A stretch of 64,000 nucleotides of DNA, from the NCBI GenBank assembly GCA_947095535.1, contig OX352774.1, forward strand, positions 76,322,416 to 76,386,415, written 5' to 3'. Source of the DNA: Poecilobothrus nobilitatus (taxonomy: Eukaryota > Arthropoda > Insecta > Diptera > Dolichopodidae). Below the pieces are notes generated by a model. It ran no database searches, was not told the DNA's origin, and saw only the letters and a program-made list of their open reading frames with translations. The position numbers and the translations under genes are program-made. Below are positions 39,470 to 50,869 of the stretch, piece by piece. The first letter of the stretch is position 1; each line of letters begins with the position of its first letter.

Positions 39470-39920
39470 AAATGTCGATTGTACTAAATGTTGATCTTTC
39501 AAAATGTTGACTAAGAAAATGTCAACTGTTAGCATATCGACAAAAACATCGATTTTTACAATAATTTTTTCACTGTCATTTTTTCATAAAAATGTCAAAA
39601 TTTCTACAAAATTTACTATTTTTCATAGAGAAATGTCAAAATTTAATTCTTTTGCATTGAAGCCTGTATGCATTGTCATAATACTAATATTGATTTTAGA
39701 GTTGAATTCAAAATCAAGTTTCTGTCCAGAATATTTATATATGTACATATACATATATATGTATGGCTAAGAATATGAATTAGGACAGATTTTAGAGTAT
39801 GCTATACAAAATCAAGAATCGCTAAATTGTACAAGTCGACATATTTGACGTCGTCATTTTTAAATCGATATTTTATTTGAAAAATCGACATAATTGAGTC
39901 GACCTAAATTATACAACAGT
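39470..39920. repeat. Fold-back-like element with ATGTCGA arrays
   Basis: The left side has spaced units AAAATGTCGATTG, AAATGTTGATC, AAATGTTGACT and AAAATGTCAACTG. The right side carries the inverted forms (AGTCGACATATTTGACGTCGTCATTTT and ATCGACATAATTGAGTCGAC). Inverted arrays of short units around a unique centre resemble Drosophila fold-back elements in layout. The family is not named. Confidence 0.45.
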
Positions 39921-40269
39921 CTTCATACTTTATTTTTTTTTTTTTTTTTTTTCAATTATTCTAAGTTAAAATCAATAAAAATAAACCATAAGCTGTTATA
40001 TTTATAAAATTGATAACATTTTTTTTTTCTTTTTTATGGATATTTTTATTGGTTTTATAAATTTGTAATTCAAATAATTTTTTCTTAGGTACATACATAT
40101 ACATCTATATACATGTTAACAGAGAACAATATGTATTATTTATGTATGTATGTATGTAACAGAGATCAATATTTATAAAAAAAATTATTATTATATTTTA
40201 AATCCCCATAAAAAAAAAAATTATAGTATCTAATTATATTTTTCCTTTTTTTTTTTCTTTTCATTTCAG

Positions 40270-40682
40270 ACAAAGAAAATTCAATGGAATTTGAAGATGA
40301 TATTGATATTGATCCATCATGTATTTTATCATTTGATCAAATTGATGAAATTGATGAATTTAATTTAAAAATCAATTCTATAACAACGTCCAATAATAAT
40401 ATTAATAATAATATTAATAATAATATTAATAATGATATTAATAATAAAATAGTTATGTCAGTACCGATATCACATAATTCAGAAATTTTTATGACAATTG
40501 ATTTTAATGAAAATAGTAACAATAATAATAATAATAATAATAATAATTTAAATAATAATAGTTTTAATAGAAAAATCATTAAAGAAGAACAACATATTCC
40601 AATGGAAATTGACATTATAGAAAAACCAAAATTAAAAGTAAATATTAAACATAGTTCATGGGCAACACGTTATTTTAATTAA
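40270..40682 (+). CDS. Gene A, terminal exon
   Basis: It starts after TTTCATTTCAG and completes the split codon left at 28830 (G|AC gives Asp), then reads KENSMEFEDDIDIDPSC. The ATG at 40284 is internal, not a start. The tail is acidic at first (EFEDDIDID and DQIDEIDEF), then holds two Asn runs encoded by AAT repeats (about 40393-40446 and 40515-40560), a KEEQ segment and a basic end with SSWATRYFN before TAA. Known protein length across both exons is about 919 residues. Short N runs are common and variable in fly transcription factors. No domain was recognised. Confidence 0.8.
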
Positions 40683-40707
40683 TAAATAAATTTTTAGGTT
40701 AAAATTG

Positions 40708-40713
40708 AATAAA
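40708..40713 (+). promoter_or_regulatory. Poly(A) signal of gene A
   Basis: AATAAA 26 bp after the stop codon. Another overlaps the stop itself (40681-40690). Confidence 0.55.
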
Positions 40714-43309
40714 ATTTTATTATGTACTACAAAAAAGAAAATTGAAAACATTTAATGGAAACTTTAAGTAAAATTTCCATATTGCTGGAATATTATCGCC
40801 AAGATAAAAGTGACAAAAAAAAATTATTAAAAATATATGTATGTAAATAACAAAGAAATCTATACTAAGTCGTCTTATATAATTAATACAATGTTTTTAT
40901 TTGAATTTTTCAAAGTCTTTAAAAAATTAAAATTTTTATTAAAGATTCATCAGTTTATTACTAATTAATATGTAGTAAAATTTAAAACTTTTTTATTTTT
41001 TGTACATATGTACATACATATGTATTACATACTATATTAATTAATTTAATTATTACTCGTATATACACTTTATATTATATGTTAAAATTAATTTTAAAAA
41101 AAAATTAAAACTGTTATCGAAAACTGTCATTTACAGCTGGTTAACCTTATCGATATGCACATACATACTATAAAATTAATAGATTGGAAGGAAGATGTAA
41201 TCATCTCTTTTCTTATACATTTCTTTCACTCATCTGTTTATATAAATACAAATAATGTAAAGCAGTTTCTCTAATAACTAATTTAATTTAAAAGATTTTA
41301 CGTTGTTATTTTACTTAATAATTAAAATATTTTGTTTTTAAATTTAAATAGTAAACAATTAATTAAACTTCAAATAATTTAATTAGACAATTTGAGTTAA
41401 AAGTTTATAAAAGTTTTAACTACTTGTAAAATAATAAAAATAAATGATAACATCTTTAAAAAAAATTAGAAATTAAACTATTTTAATTTTTAAGGAAATC
41501 TTTTTTGGAAAAACTAAAACAATATCTATACATATAAGCACGGTTGAAGCAGCTGTTTCTCAAAATTAACTGAAAATCTTTTCTTTATTGCCTATCTATG
41601 GTTAATATTAATATCTATGATATAAATGTAACCGAAAAAAGTTTTATTCTGAATTTTGACTTCCGTTCAACTTATATAGCTACACAGCGATTTAAGTACA
41701 ACATAAAAGTGGTTCAATATAAATATTATGGTTTTCAAATCGAGTTAAATTTAATTTGAGTTACGTAGAACTGTTATAAACATCAAATATGGTTACAAAT
41801 GTCATAAATCAGCTGATAAGTTCAATATATTATATTTTTTGGGAAAGATTAAAAATATAATCCGAAAATATTTTTTTATTATTCTTTTTATTTTGGAAAC
41901 TTTTTTGTTTTTAAAATAAATTGATAAATTTTTCGGAATTATGAAAGTTTTTTCAAATATTATGAAGTATTAAGTATTAAAACTTTAACTTTAAAAAAGT
42001 TTTACGTCAGTAGTTTTTTTTATTTCAGTCTCCAATGCTGGTATAACTTCAATTGACTCCAATTGTCAGTGAACTGTCAAGTGTCATTGCATCAATATTA
42101 ATTAAATCTTTGTTTTATTGTTTACCAAAAAAAAAAACACAAAAAAAAAATGTCAATTTAATCAAACTGTCAAATAGGTCAGTGGTCAGCGTTCAGTTTT
42201 AAACATTGCTCAACTTCAACTTTAAAAAAGTTAGACGCAAACGCCAGCATTGCAGTAAGTTACATTAATTTCCATATATTCACGACAGATTGGTTTGACA
42301 TACAACGTTTAGCCAATATTGACTGACTTTACAGCTTATTAAAAAATGACATTTTCGATTACAAGAATTTTCTTTTGTCATATTGACGATAAATAATTTT
42401 TTTTTTTTTTAATTTTATTTAATTATTTATATTTAAGTTTTATATTAAATAGGAATATTTTCTAATTTAAATGTCAATTAAATATAAGAAATTTGTAATT
42501 TAAATTTAATTAATTAATATGCAATTTATTTAAGTTTATTTTAATTTTATTTAATTAAAAATAATTCAAAAGTGATATTTGTTGGAATAAAAAAAAGACA
42601 AACTTTTAAAATTGAAAATAATGAACCAAAAATAAATTATGTATTTTAATGTTATATTTTTATTTATATTATTAAATCATCATAATATTATTATACAGTT
42701 GCAATCCTTTGTTAGCAAATAAGTTGTTTACAATTTATTAAACATAACTGATTTCAAATATGACATATTTTCATTTACTTCGCCACAAAATGGTTACCAC
42801 TGCCACCGAAATTTGTTATGATGTTTCTTTGATTGATTTTTTTTATTATACATGCAGTTTTGTTTTAATATTTTCATTTTTCCAGTACTGTTCATTCTCA
42901 CTAAGTTAGCAGTATATTATCGAAACTTTACCATGTACTGCTATCTATTAGATCATTATAATTTTGACTTAAATATTATTCGTAATAAATTTTCCTCTAA
43001 AAATGAAAAGGAAAACACAATTGTATCAAAAAACAAAAACAAAAAAAATAATTCAAAATTCAGAAAAACAAAAAAAAAATTCAGAATAATCAAAATCGGG
43101 AAAAGAAAAATTTTTTCCCTTTTTAAATTCCAAACCTAAACAGTAAACGGTCGGTAGAATCCTTGAATATAAATGTAATAATTCCTTTATAAAAAAAACA
43201 AAAAATGATTTTTTAATTAATTTATTCAAAAAAAATTACTTTTTTTAGGGATGTACCTTTTAAGAAAGTACCTTGTAAGAAAATAATCGATTTTTTTTTC
43301 AATAATCGA
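40714..43309. other. Intergenic with TGACA/CAGCTG-rich patch
   Basis: No gene was found. At 41100-41160 and 41550-42330 several CAGCTG, CTGTCA and AACTGTCAA motifs and a TATCGATA occur, a composition seen in many fly and mosquito promoters. AACTTTAAAAAAGTT occurs twice (about 41988 and 42217). The 95-codon frame at 42852-43139 is Lys/Asn/Phe-rich with no domain. Confidence 0.4.
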
Positions 43310-43660
43310 TATATACCAAATGTCATTTAAGATGTTCCACTTTCTGTCGATCGTGACGCATCGAAGACCACTCTCAATTTTGTAGTGGTACTGGATTATT
43401 TTACAACTACGTGCGTGATGCGGCAGATAACATGTTGTTTGTGTATTTGGTTTGATCATATTTCATAGCTTCGTGATGTGTGATGGGTGTCATGTGACCT
43501 AATTTTTGATACTCGTTTATTACTTTACAATATTCAATTTTGAAATTAGTATCTCGTACGAATCGAGCTTCTAATTGATGAAGTCGGGCGTTGATTCTTG
43601 TAATGGCAGTGACCTTTTGACACTTTCCTATTGGGAGTCTAATGGTTGTTTCTTTGTAAA
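43310..43660 (-). pseudogene. BEL/Pao retrotransposon pol remnant
   Basis: Minus-strand broken frames give TIRLPIGKCQ, then INARLHQLEARFVRD, EYQKLGHM, YLPHHA and finally STTTKLRVVFDAS followed by a damaged SLND. This order (small Leu-rich linker, GHM, YLPHHxV, TTKxRVVFDAS) is characteristic of the start of the RT domain of BEL/Pao elements. At least two frameshifts separate the pieces, and neither LTRs nor the catalytic YxDD region was found nearby. It is an isolated fragment. Confidence 0.8.
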
Positions 43661-44274
43661 TTTGTTGTATCAGGTTGAAAATAAATTCAGCTTATAAAGC
43701 CTGAACATCTAATAAGTACTTTCATTATATATTTTTTTTTAAATTTTAAAAATTTTTAACTACAAACAAGTCGTTGTTAAAAAAAAATTTTATAATTATA
43801 AATTTTAATTAATTTTAAATCGTTTGAAATATAAATTAAAAATTGTCGTTTTTAATAATGACTTCTGATTATGTACAAAATGTTTTTTATTTTTCCTTTT
43901 TTTTCTTTTCTAATTATATTTTCTTAACTTTTTACTTGAACTTTACAAATATTTACAAATAAAATAATAATGGAATAATATTCTTTTGTTTATTTATTTG
44001 TGTTAAACAAAAAAAAAATTTCTTTTTAAATTATTCCATAAATTTAAAATTCTAAAGACTCTAAAGTACCTATGTATATAAGTATGTATATACATATGTA
44101 TGCATGTATTATTATAATGCAATGCAAGTATAATCTTTTAAATTTTCAAATATTTATATTTGCATTTCAAATTACTTTATTCATTTACTAAAAAATAAAT
44201 TGCATTGCGTTTACTCTTTATTAAATTTAATTGATTTATTAATTTTTTAACTCGTTTTTATTTTGAAATACATA

Positions 44275-44477
44275 TACAGGGTGAGGCATTAATTAGCGCC
44301 TTCACATATTTGAAGTATTTTATAATCAGAACAAAGAAAATTGCACCAAATCTCTTTAAAGATTCACAGCTCCAAAACTATTAGACCCATAATCTTGCGT
44401 TCGTACAAAAAATTTGTTTCCATATTATTCCCTACAGGGTGGTTATGTGAAGGCACTCATTAATGAATCACCCTGTA
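44275..44477. mobile_element. Short MITE with TACAGGGTGA ends
   Basis: TACAGGGTGAGGCATTAATTAG at 44275 and the inverted partner ending CACCCTGTA at 44477 (AGGCACTCATTAATGAATCACC). The arms are similar over about 33 bp. TA lies on both sides. It shares only the TACAGGGTG tip with the 30.7 kb family, so it is a separate family. Confidence 0.85.
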
Positions 44478-46229
44478 TATTAGGTATATTATTAAAATAT
44501 TTTTATATCAGTATTTTAAATTTTTATGGTCAGTAATTTAATGCAATTAAATCGGTAAAAGAATGTGAAATTTAAAACTTTTTATTTAGGGAGGAGTTAG
44601 AAACTAAGAATATCTCAATGGTCAAAATTATGCAAAAAAAAAAGTCTGTCATGATTTTTAACTTTGTTTTTCGGTTAAAATTAAAAAGAAGTAAAATTTG
44701 AGTAAAGTCAATTTGAATTTAACCGAAACTTACATGTTTATGATTATTTTTCGCTTAATATTAACTAATCATATAGATAAAAATGTTTTAAGTTCACGTT
44801 TTATTTATTTAGATCGATTAGGTCAGGTCGAATCTATCGATAGAATTGATCACAAAATATTAATGTATGTGATGTGTAGTTAGAAACAGAGAAGAAAGAA
44901 AAAAAATATTCGTTTGAATTATTTTTATCATTGGGATGGATAGTAGTACATTTTTTTAATAGATTTTGAATGTTAAAAGAAACACCATATTCATATAACA
45001 CTGAAAATTTTTTATACCTAATTAATATGACACTTTATCAATAGCACTATCGACTTTTGTAAACTACGTTTAGCCGAAAAAACACTAAAAATGTTTAAAA
45101 TCCATATAAGGATTAAAGATTAAACCAGATTAAACTAACCCTGCTTTCGATAATGTCATTTGCGCTGCAACCAACAAATATTCAACAGTTATCATCGAAC
45201 TATCGGTTATGCAGTTGACAGGCGTCATTTTTTCGGTTATGCAAAACAAGTCGAAATGTCAGTCAAATTTTGTAAAAATTGGCAGAGTAAAAATTTATAA
45301 TTAGTTGTTGATTTTTGGTGTGGTGTGTGTACAAAAGGAAAAATATAAATATATTTTGCTTTTGAAAACATGTATATTAATATTCTATCTAAATTTTTAA
45401 TTTTTCCTTACTTATAAATTTCAGAACAACCAAAAATATAAAAATTATACTAAACCTTTAGACTAAACCACACTAAACAAAAATATTTTGTTTTTGTTCG
45501 GTAATATCGCTTGACGTCGCGTCAAAAATTTGCAAAAATCTATTTGACAGTTGTTTAGTTGAATCAAAATCGAATCAAAAATCATGTGACTGATCGTCAT
45601 TTTACATTACCGAAAGAAAGGTTATATAGTGGTTTAACTAATCTTAAGTTTAAGCTTGTACTGTGAAAATAACCATCAATTATCATCAATATTCAAAAGG
45701 ATTAGTAAAAATAACATTTAAAATATCATTATAAAATAAATATTATTAAAAAGTTATGTCTTGTGTTAACCTTTACTTAATATAATCTAACAAAAATGAA
45801 AGTTTTTTTATGGAAAAACGAATTTATTTAAATTAAATACCTACTGTTTAAATTGAATTTATTACTGAACATAAAAATTTTAATCAATTTGTATAATGGA
45901 ATATCTATAATTTTTTCTTTCACAAATTTACAGTATTTAAAAACAATATATGTATAGTTAAAAAAATAAAAATAATATTATATACTTATATAGTAAAAAC
46001 AATAACATTATTAACATTAACCTTAATTTAAACGAAAAAACAAACCATTATAATTATATAAGATTTAGAATAAATTTTTATTAATTTTTAAATTTTAGAA
46101 CTTTTTAAATTTTATTAGAAACCTTGTATAAATTGTTAATCATTTAAGTATAAAAAAAATAAATAATAATGCTAATTAAATTAAAAACAAACAGTATCAA
46201 ATTAAGAAAAATAGAATTTAAATTTCTGT
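44478..46229. other. Intergenic, possible promoter-like or MITE-like block
   Basis: No gene was found. At 45110-45655 the sequence is richer in CG/TGACA motifs. The outer parts (AAACTAACCCTGCTTTCGATAATGTCA and the inverse of TACATTACCGAAAGAAAGGTTATATAGTGGTTTAAC) form an imperfect inverted repeat. It could be a degenerate DNA transposon or a promoter; the sequence does not decide. Confidence 0.35.
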
Positions 46230-46830
46230 GAGTCTATATGTTGAAAAAAAAACGTTAAAAGAAAATATGTTGAAAAAAAAATGTCGTTTTAAATTAAAAT
46301 TCTAATTATTTTGGAAAAAGCATCCATTTCTTTATCATTTCCATTCTAAACCTTCTAGATCTAAAAAATAAAATGCTAAACAATAATAATTAAAACCCTG
46401 ATTTTGAAATAACTTTAAAATTCTTCCTAATTAACCCTTTTTTGCTTAAATATTTGGGGCTGCACAATCAAATCTCTGTTAAAAAAAAATAATTGAAACC
46501 CTGATTTTGTAACCAACTTAAAAATTCTTTTTAATTTACTTTTTGTACATATGTACTTACATATTTAAACATCAATTGATTTAAAATCTGAAGGGTTACG
46601 CCCCCAGATTCCTGCTAAAGAAATAATTAAAACCCTGATTTTGTAACCAACTTAAAAATCCTTTTTAATTACTTTTTGTACATATCTATATAGATATTTA
46701 AACATCAAAGAACTTAAAACAGTGAGGGATACCGTTTCCAAATCGCCGCTAAAAAAATACTTAATTAAAACCCCTGATTTTATAAACAATTTTATAATCC
46801 CTCCCATCTTCGTTTTCTACCTAAATACAT
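46230..46830 (+). repeat. Minisatellite/fold-back type repeat, copy 2
   Basis: ATGTTGAAAAAAAAA units (46240-46290) are followed by four irregular units starting AAACCCTGATTTTG at 46393, 46496, 46630 and 46768 (spacing 103, 134 and 138). The middle two units share AACCAACTTAAAAAT and TACTTTTTGTACATAT. Same plan as 13.33-13.64 kb. The 111-codon frame at 46722 starts in this array and is not a gene. Confidence 0.75.
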
Positions 46831-47369
46831 ACACAATTTCAATAACATTATTTCTTTCAACAAAAAGACTGTATCTCGAAAATGAATTTAAAAAAAACTT
46901 ATACATATGTACATATGTATATGTATATGATATTAAAAATAAGAAATTTCAAATTCCATTTTTCTTTATTATTAATTCATGTTTTTTTTTAAAACTGTAT
47001 TTTATGTACTTGAAAATTATTCTAAGAATTAAAATGAAAACTTCATATGTTAAGTAGTAATTTTTTTTTTTTAAATTGAAAATATACAAATAAAAAGTAA
47101 AAATGTTTTTTTATTTATTAATTTGTTCTTTAAATTTTTTAAAATGTAAACAGGTATGTATACCTACACAAGTATTTTATATTTATTTTATTCATTATAT
47201 TTTATTTATTAAATTGTAGGCACATTAAAATTAATACTTTTTAGTATATTTTTTTAAAATTCCAAACTTTCCACCTTAATCCCAAAATTTCCTAATCCTA
47301 ATTTTCCTACATCCTAACCCTAAAACTAAACAATATATTTTGTATTAAAGGTCCCATCCTGAAGTTTGG

Positions 47370-47482
47370 TTTAAAAGGGTGATGGTGTTTAGTTGGTTAA
47401 AGTCTAACACTAGCTTAGAGCGACTTCGTGCAGTTCCCTAGGTGCCTTTTGATGCTTCCCACCTTCCTCGTAAAAAAAAAAA
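47370..47482 (+). mobile_element. SINE-like repeat, family 2, copy
   Basis: GGTGATGGTGTTTAGTTGGTTAAAGTCTAACAC at the head (A-box-like) and CTTCCCACCTTCCTCGTA plus a poly-A run at the tail. It is similar in order to the 54.2 kb copy. Confidence 0.6.
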
Positions 47483-47989
47483 ATTTTGCATCTTATTTTC
47501 AAAAATTTTTATCTCAAGTTCTGCTAAATATTTTTGCAATTTTAAAACGTTAAACAGAAATTTTAATATTTATTTAAATGTACCGTTATTTGAAAACAAA
47601 TTTTCGAAGATTTTGGTTCCTCCATCTGTATCTTCGAAATGCTTTTAGTCAGAATCTTAAAATTTTGAAAGGTGAAAGATCTTTGAGAATTAGCATATGT
47701 ATAAGAAAAAATCCTGTATACTTTGATTTAAGGTGTATGGTTCTATTGTTTTCCTTGCTTGCGGATGCATAATAATGCTCACATATTTCGTAAACATAGC
47801 AATTTGCATAACTAAATTTTGATTCTTGTCGAGACGACTAGATATTATTACTGTTAATGCTATAACTTTTACTCTGTTTTTATAATTTATTCATAATTTA
47901 TTTTTATCATGAAAATAATGAAAAAAAAAAACTAATATACAGATACTACACAAAAATGTTTTTAACCCCATTAATATTCTCCCTATAAA

Positions 47990-48620
47990 ATTGGGTAAAT
48001 TTTCAATTTTTAAGTTATTTATTTCGTTCTGTTCGTTTATCCATCCCTCCGTCTGTTTTTGCAATTTAATATTTAAATTTACAGTAATACGTGAAAAGAA
48101 AATTTTGCTTCCTCAATTCCTCAATCCTCAATGCAAATATAAATAGATGCTTCAGAGTCAGTATATAAGCTACATTAGTTTTTTTTGTATCTCACCCTGT
48201 TTTAGAGCAATTAGTGGTCAAAAATTGAATATTTACTATTTTTAGACAACTGTAACTTAAGTACCTGTACAAATTTTTCCAAAGTAAACAATAATTAAAG
48301 GCCTCAGATTTTCTAAAAGGCAAGAAAAACATAATTCATATTATTTCACATAGCTTATACATTATATTTTTACATGATGGGTTAACACAGCTTTTTCTAT
48401 TTACATATATAGGGTCTCCTTAAAAAAAGTGAAGAAATTCGTTCTTGATTTTTTACAATTTATTTTTACATGTAAAATTCTAAGAAAATTACAAATTTTG
48501 GATGGAAGTCACAATATTCTAAAGTGTTTTTATTGTCTTTCGAAAAATGTGCGGTCTTTAAAAACCTTTGATTTTATATTCTGTCTCGTTTATTTTAAAC
48601 TTTTACTTAACACATTATGT
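47990..48620 (+). repeat. Dispersed repeat family R, copy 3
   Basis: TTCGTTCTGTTCGTTTATCCATCC at the start, then GAATATTTACTATTTTTAGACAAC and CTTTAAAAACCTTTGATTTTATATTCTG. The order is the same as at 9.97-10.82 kb, but without the SINE insertion. Confidence 0.55.
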
Positions 48621-49212
48621 ATATAATATACTATACGTCTATACATCTAAATAAATTTTAATTTACTGCACAATTTAAAATTATTCTAAATTAATTATGT
48701 GTATCCCCCCTTAATTTCTTTAAAATTAACGTGATATACCATTTGATTTTTTTAAATTTCCGTAAAGTGTGTAGATAAGAAAAAATGAGCATAGGATTTC
48801 CATTTCGATGCATTCTCTCCTTTGTTCTTCTAAATAAAGTGAGTTTTTTTCTTCACTGGACCTTAATATTTATTTAATTTCATGTCAAAGCAGAATTTCC
48901 CCAATCTTTAAAAAAAAGGAACAATTATTGACAAAGTATAAAATTCTTAAATACTGGATGAATTTATATTCAAACTGAAGTTATAAAATTACATAATGTA
49001 CATAATATGAAATAAAACACAAAAAACCACTTAATTTTTTTTATAATTTCGAAAATCATTAAAAAATTAAAAACGATGATTTATTGAGATTATGTCTATG
49101 CCTTATGCATGAAAACTAAGAGATTCTTTTTCATCTCAATCCATAATCTAAATTGTACATATATTGGTACTTAAAATTAAAGGAAAGGAAGGAAAATTTT
49201 CGAAATTTTATA

Positions 49213-50484
49213 TACAGCCAGTTTCAACATTATTTACACATCGTAATAAAAAAATAAAAAAAAATGTAATTCTGGAAACTAAGAAGGCATGTTGAGACTA
49301 CATCATCTAACTTATTTATTGAAATAGAGATTTTATAGCCATTCGAGGTTTATTTTTTATCATAATAAGGGAAGTAAAAAGAATAAAAATGTCATGAAGT
49401 AAAAAGTTAACTTTGGAAACACGTTTAGCGATCTTTGCTGATTATAAAAGCGGAATTTCGACTTCTGAGCTTTCAAAAAAAAACAAATGTCAGAAGCGTA
49501 CCGTTTATTATCAACTTTCAAAAAAAAACTAATAAATAAAGCCTTCTAAATGTACCTGGAAGAGGCAGTAAAAGGGTAAGAAATGAGAAAGAAGATAATT
49601 ATATTTTTGGATATGTAAAGAGAAATCCGACCGAAAGTTTGAGAAACATTTAAAATAATGTTAACCGTAACAAAAAAGAAAGAAATAAGCAAAATAACAA
49701 TTTGGAGAAGGCTCAAAGAAAAGAAAATTAAAGCGTATGTGTCTGGAAAACAACCTTACATTTCTCCTAAAAACCAAACACTTCGGCTAGCATTTGCTTT
49801 GGAGTATAAAAATAAACCTAAAAAATTTTGGAGGCGTATATTTTGGACGGACGAAACAGCTGTTCTATTATATGGGACCTATGGTAAGCGATTTTATCAT
49901 TCCCATCTAAGTGAAGAGGAAAAACGAGTTCTAAATATTCCAACACGTCATTCAAATGGAGGGAAAATTATTTTGTGGGGATGTGTTTCTTATAATGGTT
50001 TTGGTCAACTTGTCGCATGCGCAGAAAAGATGAATGCAGCGAGTATTTGCATATTCTGAATGATGTTGCACTTGTTGCAGGTACCGAATTGATTGACCAG
50101 GATTTTATTTTGCAACATGATAATGCTCCCATTCATAAAGCAAAATGCATAACGCAGTTTTTATTGGATGTTGAACAAAATGTGTAAAATGGCCTTCACA
50201 GAGCCCTGTTCTTAACATAATCGAAAATGTTTGGCATAAGATGAAGTCTACAATTCCTCAAAAAATTTCAAAATTAAAAGACAAGGCACATGTTGACGCT
50301 TTGAAGGCTTATGTTAAGAAATTTAGTAGACTTCATGCTAAAACGTCTTCAACAGGTAATAGCTGCAAAGGGCGGAAATATAAAATATTAATTAATTCCA
50401 CTTACATCAGAAATACCTCCTAAGTTTCCAGAATTACATTATTGTTGTTTTATTACGATGTGTAAATAATATTGAAACACTTAA
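49213..50484 (+). mobile_element. Tc1-type DNA transposon, full length but inactive
   Basis: Terminal inverted repeats: GTTTCAACATTATTTACACATCG near 49221 and CGATGTGTAAATAATATTGAAACAC ending about 50480. The length of about 1.27 kb fits Tc1/mariner. Both ends and the transposase remnant are present, so this is a whole element that decayed in place. Confidence 0.85.
49390..50330 (+). pseudogene. Tc1 transposase pseudogene (DD34E type)
   Basis: The N-terminal helix-turn-helix reads KKLTLETRLAIFADYKSG, ISTSELSK and RTVYYQLS, with a stop near its start. The best frame (49658-50059) holds KFWRRIFWTDET with the first catalytic Asp and GGKIILWGCVS. After a frameshift comes FILQHDNAPIHKAKC (second Asp, near 50110-50140), and after another shift WPSQSPVLNIIENVWHKMK, where the Glu of IEN is the third residue. 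About 34 residues separate D and E, as in Tc1 (DD34E). The normally conserved Asp in SPDLNP is Val here. At least two frameshifts and several stops make it non-functional. Confidence 0.85.
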
Positions 50485-50547
50485 TACGTGTGCAAATGGT
50501 TGGTTGGTTGGTTTACATGGCTGGTCCTGTCAACCGTGACAAGACCA

Positions 50548-50601
50548 CATTAGCACCGTTAGCACCCACATTAGCACCATTAGCACCGCGTTAGCACCGT
50601 T
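50548..50601 (+). repeat. TTAGCACCg short tandem repeat
   Basis: TTAGCACC occurs five times in about 55 bp with 1-4 base spacers. It lies between the Tc1 end and the piggyBac remnant, in a less AT-rich dispersed repeat (about 50500-50830) that I could not identify. Confidence 0.8.
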
Positions 50602-50869
50602 TTGCTAACACTTCCATGACCACAAGGCTTATGTTTAGACTATAACGGATTTAATTTCAGATCCATTTTGCGGCATTCAGGAACCTTACCATTTCTGCAG
50701 GTTGCTTAGTCGCTAAATCGCTAAGATCGTTAAATTCATGGCTACCCAGAGCTGCTCTTCTGATCCTGGCCAGCGCTGGACATTTACACTGGACTACAAA
50801 CGAGGGAGTTATGATTATATGCTTTCGATGGAAATAACAAAGATTTTTTTTTGTACGCTGAATTGAAAA

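Larger units (their letters stand above)
28831..40269 (+). other. 11.4 kb intron of gene A
   Basis: Bounded by GTAAGA at 28831 and TTTCATTTCAG ending at 40269. Both flanking exons are phase 1 and the join restores an open frame (EKDKENSMEFEDD across the junction). It contains two copies of one MITE family, a family-2 SINE, a family-1 SINE, a LINE remnant, ATGTCGA-type repeats and long T-rich tracts (34.0-34.55 kb). The 87-codon frame at 32133 has no ATG and no recognised domain. Confidence 0.75.

Noticed and set aside
42852..43139. 95-codon plus-strand frame
   Set aside because: Second half is Lys/Asn from A-runs. No domain, no homologue recalled.
46722..47057. 111-codon frame
   Set aside because: It starts inside a minisatellite unit and continues through TATA microsatellite and T-runs.
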